NCBI GenBank assembly: GCA_903871555.1
Contig: CAIQHM010000081.1
Location: 1-38,300, forward strand
Source of the DNA: an uncultured Actinomycetes bacterium
Lineage (GTDB): Bacteria > Actinomycetota > Actinomycetes > Nanopelagicales > Nanopelagicaceae
Reading direction: 5' to 3'
DNA: 38,300 nt
A program made the position numbers and the translations under genes. The first letter of the stretch is position 1, and each line of letters begins with the position of its first letter. This document shows positions 34,244 through 38,300 of the stretch, one piece after another. Below the pieces are notes generated by a model. That model worked only from the letters and a program-made list of their open reading frames with translations. It did no database searches and was not told the DNA's origin.

Positions 34244-34263
34244 TCAAATCCCCCCGGATTTGA
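34244..34263. repeat. Perfect 8-bp dyad between the MraZ-site array and mraZ
   Basis: TCAAATCC and GGATTTGA flank the four bases CCCC. A weak TATCAA at 34265-34260 on the minus strand overlaps it and might be the -10. If so, the dyad straddles the transcription start and is more likely an operator than an RNA hairpin. Confidence 0.55.
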
Positions 34264-34272
34264 TAGCAATCA

Positions 34273-34346
34273 CCACTTTACTCCATTTCTACCCACTTTG
34301 CACCATTCTGGACCATTTATTTCCACAATTCACCCAGAGCTCCCCA
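34273..34346 (-). promoter_or_regulatory. Candidate MraZ operator: eight phased TGG repeats
   Basis: On the minus strand TGG triplets occur with their plus-strand CCA starts at 34273, 34283, 34293, 34303, 34313, 34323, 34334 and 34344. The steps are 10 bp with one of 11 bp, so all lie on one face of the helix. Extended units read TGGGG, TGGGT, TGGAA, TGGTC, TGGTG, TGGGT, TGGAG and TGGTG. E. coli MraZ is known to bind direct TGGGN repeats with this spacing just upstream of mraZ. The array ends 57 nt before the mraZ start codon. Confidence 0.75.
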
Positions 34347-34358
34347 TATTTTGGGCAT

Positions 34359-34383
34359 AAAAAAACCACCCAAGAGGGGTGGT
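34359..34383 (-). terminator. Rho-independent terminator after the DUF3040 gene
   Basis: On the minus strand ACCACCC (34383-34377) and GGGTGGT (34371-34365) form a seven-pair stem with loop CTCTT, followed by a run of six to seven T. It lies 21 nt after the DUF3040 stop and insulates the mraZ control region. Confidence 0.88.
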
Positions 34384-34403
34384 GAAAGGGAGCTGGTTAT
34401 AGG

Positions 34404-34757
34404 TTAATTATCGAAATTACGTCGCTCCCAGCGATCTTCCAAACGTGAGGACCAGTTAGGGCGAGCGCCTTTAGCCTCCTTGAACTCTGACTTTCCAAAT
34501 GGGAGGTTTGAAAGCAGAACTACCAGGCCAGTCAATGAGATAACGAAACCTGCGATACCAATAGCGATTACCTGCGCAACTAGCCCAGCAAGCAGGACAG
34601 CCATGCCACCCAAAATTACGAAGAAGCCTAGAAGTGCGCGTCCAGCCTTTGGGGTACGAGCCCGGCCATTTAGAGTCGAAACTAAGTGTGGGTCATCGGC
34701 GACAAGGGCAGCTTCCATCTCGGCAAGCATGCGCTTTTCGTGATCGGAGAGAGCCAT
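34404..34757 (-). CDS. DUF3040 membrane protein
   Basis: This actinobacterial family has an N-terminal amphipathic stretch, here MALSDHEKRMLAEMEAAL, followed by DDPHLVSTL. Two membrane helices follow at about 44-63 and 67-87 (ALLGFFVILGGMAVLLAGL; VIAIGIAGFVISLTGLVV). The C-terminus is charged and rich in Arg and Trp (WSSRLEDRWERR). The start at ATG 34757 gives 117 residues and the canonical MALSDHE beginning; a longer frame adds nine unlikely residues. There is no Shine-Dalgarno, and TATTGT lies seven bases before the ATG, so a leaderless transcript is possible. The family usually sits near dinB and mraZ in Actinobacteria. Function unknown. Confidence 0.88.
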   Translation of the reverse strand: MALSDHEKRMLAEMEAALVADDPHLVSTLNGRARTPKAGRALLGFFVILGGMAVLLAGLVAQVIAIGIAGFVISLTGLVVLLSNLPFGKSEFKEAKGARPNWSSRLEDRWERRNFDN

Positions 34758-34830
34758 GCCCGCAACAATACGCCAGGTAGTCAAAGTAAGAAAGTCGAAC
34801 CCCGCTCTTTTTAGCGGTTATAGGCGATTT

Positions 34831-36009
34831 TTAAGCTTCTTCTTCGAATTCATCGAATAATCGGGCCGGTCGAACGCTTCCTTGGCCAAATCTGGCGCTC
34901 GCCTTATCAATTGCTGCAGTTGCTTGGCGCCAACCCTTCTCGCGCTCCCCCAGTATTAACTGTTCGCTGCCATCTATGCCATCTTCAAGACCATCGAGGC
35001 TTACTCCAACTAGCCGAAGTCTGGCGCGATCTAATTTAAGTGCAAGAAAAAGTGATTTAACAACATCAAAAACTTCATGTGTTGCACTTATCGCAAGTGG
35101 AAGAGTTTTAGATCGAGTTATAGTTTTAAAATCTGCAAAGCGCACTTTGATGGAAATAGTTCGGGCGCTGAAATCTTTCTCGCGCATTCGATATGTTGCC
35201 TTCTCGGTTAGCCGCAAGAATTCCCGCAAAATAATATCTTGGTCCTCAATATCAGTATCGAAAGTTTCAGCTGCGCTAATTGATTTATCTACCTCTTCAG
35301 GAATCACATCTCGGTAATCGCGCCCCCACGATAATTCATAAAGTGAAGCACCAGCCGACTCTCCAAGTGCCCGCATTAGAGTTTGACGAGGAGTATTTGC
35401 GATATCAGCAACTGTTCGAAGGCCTAACTTTTGTAGCTCTTCATTTGTCTTAGGCCCTACTCCCCAAATTGCGCTCACCGGAAGTGGATGCAGAAATTCT
35501 AGAACTCGATCTGGCGCTATTTCTAACATGCCATTTGGTTTACAGCGACTTGATGCAAGTTTTGCAATGAATTTTGTTGTGGCAATTCCAACTGAGCAAG
35601 TGATCCCTTCACTTGCTTCTACCTTTGCACGAATTTGCTTTGCAATTTCACGACCATCACCTAGTAAGCGTTTGGCACCTGTTACATCGAGAAATGCCTC
35701 ATCCAGTGAGAGTGGCTCGACAAGTGGGGTTACAGAGCGGAAAATTTCCATAATGTGTGTTGAGACTTCGGAATAGCGCGCCATATTTGGTGGGACAAAT
35801 ATTGCATGGGGCGCCAATCGCTTTGCACGACCAACTGGCATTGCGGCATGAATTCCAAATTTGCGAGCTTCATAATTTGCTGCTGATACAACGCCGCGGA
35901 CTCCTGTTCCGACAACAACAGCTTTACCTTTCAACGCTGGGTTGTCGCGCTCTTCTACAGATGCGAAGAAAGCATCCATATCAACATGGAGAATTGTTTG
36001 CTCACTCAT
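34831..36009 (-). CDS. dinB: DNA polymerase IV (Y family, DinB)
   Basis: DinB is a translesion polymerase. The 392 residues keep all three metal-binding carboxylates, Asp10 in HVDMDAFFASVEE and Asp103 and Glu104 in SLDEAFLDVTG, so it is an active polymerase and not an ImuB-type inactive relative. YEARKFGI, CSVGIATTKFIAKLAS, the HhH region WGVGPKTNEELQKLG and a little-finger domain follow. The end, RPARLFDEF, may serve as a clamp-binding peptide. I use ATG 36009, with GGAA close upstream; it overlaps the dnaE2 stop by eight bases. An ATG at 36027 has no ribosome-binding site. Confidence 0.94.
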   Translation of the reverse strand: MSEQTILHVDMDAFFASVEERDNPALKGKAVVVGTGVRGVVSAANYEARKFGIHAAMPVGRAKRLAPHAIFVPPNMARYSEVSTHIMEIFRSVTPLVEPLSLDEAFLDVTGAKRLLGDGREIAKQIRAKVEASEGITCSVGIATTKFIAKLASSRCKPNGMLEIAPDRVLEFLHPLPVSAIWGVGPKTNEELQKLGLRTVADIANTPRQTLMRALGESAGASLYELSWGRDYRDVIPEEVDKSISAAETFDTDIEDQDIILREFLRLTEKATYRMREKDFSARTISIKVRFADFKTITRSKTLPLAISATHEVFDVVKSLFLALKLDRARLRLVGVSLDGLEDGIDGSEQLILGEREKGWRQATAAIDKASARFGQGSVRPARLFDEFEEEA

Positions 36010-38300
36010 GCGTTCCACTGGCTCCATAAACTGCGAGATTACGCCACTTTTCGTAGGAAATTGCTAACTCCCACGCACCAGTTCCGAGAAGTGAAATTCC
36101 GCGAGGTCCGGTTCTGCGGATTTCACCGCGTACTAAAAAGAGCCATGAGTTACGAAGGGTTGAAGCAAAGTCGGCTTGCTTATCTTCGAAGAAGGTTATG
36201 TCGTTGCAACCAAAGCCATCATCAATAGTTAAAAACATTACCCGTCGTCCAGAACGTACTGGTGGGGTTTGAAGTGCAACCTTTACCCCAGCAACTAATA
36301 CCGATGTACCGGATCTATGTTTAATTAAATCCGAAGAACGAACCGCTCCGATCTTATTTAGGAAATCACCATAGAACTCGAGTAGGTGGCTTGAGATATC
36401 CATTCCCAAAATATCAATCTCACTTTTAACTTGTTCGCTAGCAGTTATATCTGGCAGGCCGCTGGGCTCAAGGCGCGGCGGCTGTAGTTCAAAGGTCATC
36501 TGACTCTGGCTGGTTGTGCTCTTTGAACCAGCAAGACGATAGAGATCTTGGAGATGAAGGAGTAAGTCTCGACGATTTAAATTTGAGGTCGCTAGTTTAT
36601 GTAAATCATCAAATGCACCGACCATTAGAAGTGATTGTGTTGTTGGGCGGCTAGCACCAGAACGATAAACAAAATCTGCTAAATCCAAATAGGGTCGTCC
36701 AGAAATTATATTTTCAACTTCTTTACTGTCGATGCCATCGATATCGCTAAGGGCCATTCGAATTGCAAAACCCCGAGCATCCGGAAGTTTGAGTGGCTCA
36801 CCAGAACTTGCAACATCAGGTGCAAGGTATGGCGCTCTTGCAACATCAGATGTTCTTTCAACCCGATATGTTGCATCAGATAAATTGACATCAATCGCAG
36901 CAAGCTTTATTCCCCATTGTCTTGCTTCATCGAGAATTACGCGCTTGGGATACATCCCCGGTTCGTGCGTTAAGACACCGGCGAGAAATGCTGCCGTGTG
37001 ATGTGTCTTAAGCCAAGATGATTGATAAGTAGGAAGTGCAAATGCCGCGGCATGCGCTTTACAAAATCCGAAAGAGGCAAAGGCGCGCAAGATTTCCCAG
37101 ACTTCAGTCACGACCAAATCGGTATAACCACGCGCAAGAGCTGCGGGATAGAACCAATCACAGACCGCCTGCTGGTTAGCAATATCGCCTAATTGACGCC
37201 GCTTTTCATCAGCTTCAGCAAGAGTTATTCCAGTCATCACCGAAATGATTCGGATAACTTGTTCGTGAAAAACAACAACGCCTTCGGTCTCACGCAGAAT
37301 ATCTTCGAGATCTTCATGGATCCTTGGTCGGATCCGCAGTCCGTGTCTGGTCGCAAGAAATGGCGTAATCATGTCGCTCTTTACTGGGCCCGGGCGAAAG
37401 AGTGAGATATCAATAATTAAATCGTTAAAAGTATCTGGCGCAAATTTTCCGACAAGTTCGCGCTGTCCTGGACTTTCGATTTGAAATATCCCAAGAGTGC
37501 GCGTTGATTTAATCAAATCAAATGTTTGCTTGTCATCAAGTGGGATTGCATCGATATCAAGTGGCTTTCCTTCGATTCGCTCGATTTCAGATAGCGTGTA
37601 AGAAATTGCAGATTGCATCCGCACCCCAAGAACATCTAGCTTTAAAAGTCCGATTGCCTCGACATCATCTTTATCAAATTGCACCATCGGATAACCGCTG
37701 GCGTTAATTTGTTGGGGTGCACAATCACCCAGCTTGGAATCTGCCAACACGATTGCGCATGGATGCATCGATAAATGTCGTGGCAGCGAATCCAAACGCC
37801 CGGCAAGTTCGATTGCCATCTTTAAAATTGGCGTATCTAAATTTAGATGTTTCAACTCTGGCAGATTTGCTAAGGCTTTTGGAATATTGCTCGATCTAAT
37901 ATGTGGCATTGATTTTGCAATTAGATCAATCTCCATTGGAGATATTCCAAGTGCAGCCCCAACATCACGAATCGCATGGCGAGATCTATAGGTTTCAACC
38001 ATCGAAACTGTTGCGCATCTCTGCCCATATTTTTCAAAGATCGCGCCATAAATTTCTAACCGTCTTGCTGATTCAACATCAATATCAATATCCGGTAATT
38101 CACCGCGAAGCGGCGAACAGAAACGCTCCATCAATAATCCGTGTGTTATTGGTTCAACGCCAGAGATTCCAAGTACGTGACAGATTAAGGAGCCAGCACC
38201 ACTTCCCCGCGCTGCAACTCGAATCCCCTTTTCTCGTGACATATCGGTGATATCTGCAACCGTTAAAAAATAAGATTCGTAACCAAGGGTTCGAATTGCA
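36002..38300 (-). CDS. dnaE2: Error-prone DNA polymerase DnaE2-type (partial, 5' end outside window)
   Basis: The frame is open to the right edge, so the start and any PHP domain lie outside. About 766 residues are visible. RVAARGSGAGSLICHVLGI and PDIDIDVESARR carry the palm catalytic aspartates. The third is in GLLKLDVLGVRMQSA. FQIESPGQRELV, SLFRPGPVKSDMITPFLA, VVFHEQVIRII and FCKAHAAAFALPTYQSSWLKT are typical of DnaE2/ImuC and not of DnaE1. A C-terminal OB-fold is visible (VLVAGVKVALQTPPVRSG). DnaE2 in Mycobacterium acts in damage-induced mutagenesis with ImuA' and ImuB. Here the next gene is an active dinB. An insert near ERTSDVARAPYLAPDVASSG contains a short direct repeat. Confidence 0.92.
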   Translation of the reverse strand, partial: AIRTLGYESYFLTVADITDMSREKGIRVAARGSGAGSLICHVLGISGVEPITHGLLMERFCSPLRGELPDIDIDVESARRLEIYGAIFEKYGQRCATVSMVETYRSRHAIRDVGAALGISPMEIDLIAKSMPHIRSSNIPKALANLPELKHLNLDTPILKMAIELAGRLDSLPRHLSMHPCAIVLADSKLGDCAPQQINASGYPMVQFDKDDVEAIGLLKLDVLGVRMQSAISYTLSEIERIEGKPLDIDAIPLDDKQTFDLIKSTRTLGIFQIESPGQRELVGKFAPDTFNDLIIDISLFRPGPVKSDMITPFLATRHGLRIRPRIHEDLEDILRETEGVVVFHEQVIRIISVMTGITLAEADEKRRQLGDIANQQAVCDWFYPAALARGYTDLVVTEVWEILRAFASFGFCKAHAAAFALPTYQSSWLKTHHTAAFLAGVLTHEPGMYPKRVILDEARQWGIKLAAIDVNLSDATYRVERTSDVARAPYLAPDVASSGEPLKLPDARGFAIRMALSDIDGIDSKEVENIISGRPYLDLADFVYRSGASRPTTQSLLMVGAFDDLHKLATSNLNRRDLLLHLQDLYRLAGSKSTTSQSQMTFELQPPRLEPSGLPDITASEQVKSEIDILGMDISSHLLEFYGDFLNKIGAVRSSDLIKHRSGTSVLVAGVKVALQTPPVRSGRRVMFLTIDDGFGCNDITFFEDKQADFASTLRNSWLFLVRGEIRRTGPRGISLLGTGAWELAISYEKWRNLAVYGASGTHE
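36807..36849 (-). repeat. 13-bp direct repeat, 30-bp period, inside dnaE2
   Basis: CTTGCAACATCAG on the plus strand occurs at 36807-36819 and 36837-36849, exactly ten codons apart, encoding the two Asp-Val-Ala stretches. It may be the trace of a small in-frame duplication. Confidence 0.7.

Noticed and set aside
34800-34820. Small hairpin CCGCT/AGCGG between dinB and the DUF3040 gene
   Set aside because: Five pairs and no T-run in the direction of dinB transcription; too weak to call a terminator.
34831-36009. Y-family gene as ImuB, the usual DnaE2 partner
   Set aside because: All catalytic carboxylates are present (Asp10, Asp103, Glu104) and the length fits DinB; ImuB lacks them.

Overview
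The window reads as a chromosomal core region of a low-GC, streamlined actinobacterium. The actinobacterial signs are a division/cell-wall (dcw) cluster without ftsA that continues ftsZ-pgeF-yggS-sepF-yggT, a PriA-type HisA, a DUF3040 gene, a DnaE2-type polymerase, an isoleucyl-tRNA synthetase of the ~1040-residue type behind a T-box leader, and a structured RNA in front of rsmH. The modest GC content, very small gaps and frequent 4-nt ATGA overlaps suggest a planktonic freshwater lineage such as Nanopelagicales (acI). That placement is inference; there is no rRNA gene to confirm it. I see no tRNA, rRNA, CRISPR, insertion sequence or prophage.

Layout, in transcription order. All genes are on the minus strand except ileS. 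(a) 38300-34831: a partial dnaE2-type error-prone polymerase gene overlapping a catalytically intact dinB. (b) 34757-34404: a DUF3040 gene with a rho-independent terminator. (c) 34346-20826: the first dcw block, mraZ-rsmH-ftsL-ftsI-murE-murF-mraY-murD-ftsW-murG-murC-ftsQ. An eight-site TGG array in 10-11 bp register precedes mraZ, and a 102-nt folded leader lies between mraZ and rsmH. (d) 20677-17360: ftsZ-pgeF-yggS-sepF-yggT, with its own 148-nt upstream gap. (e) 14020-17363, plus strand: T-box leader and ileS, converging on yggT so that the two stop codons share TTAA. (f) 13943-11672: a lysine-tailed DksA/TraR-type protein, lspA and rluD. (g) 11658-1: dnaE, then hisD-hisC-hisB-hisH-priA-hisF-hisI, a 49-codon membrane microprotein, a MauE/DoxX-like protein, a DsbA-like thioredoxin, lgt, and a VIT-family transporter gene cut by the left edge.

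How it fits together. The dcw block makes the UDP-MurNAc-pentapeptide (MurC-F), carries it on lipid I and II (MraY, MurG) and builds the septum (FtsZ, SepF, FtsQ, FtsL, FtsW, FtsI). The MurE DNPR motif indicates meso-diaminopimelate peptidoglycan. The his block covers most of histidine synthesis but lacks hisG and hisE. lgt and lspA supply two of the lipoprotein maturation steps.

Most worth a second look: the MraZ-type operator array, the rsmH leader whose hairpin loop is complementary to the rsmH ribosome-binding site, the ileS T-box with a readable sequestrator helix, the small-membrane-protein/MauE/DsbA set, the histone-like tail with a perfect 48-bp tandem duplication, and the dnaE2-dinB pair. 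Several starts were moved inward from the longest open frame because the shorter start gives an ATGA or TAATG junction with the upstream gene or a well-placed ribosome-binding site.
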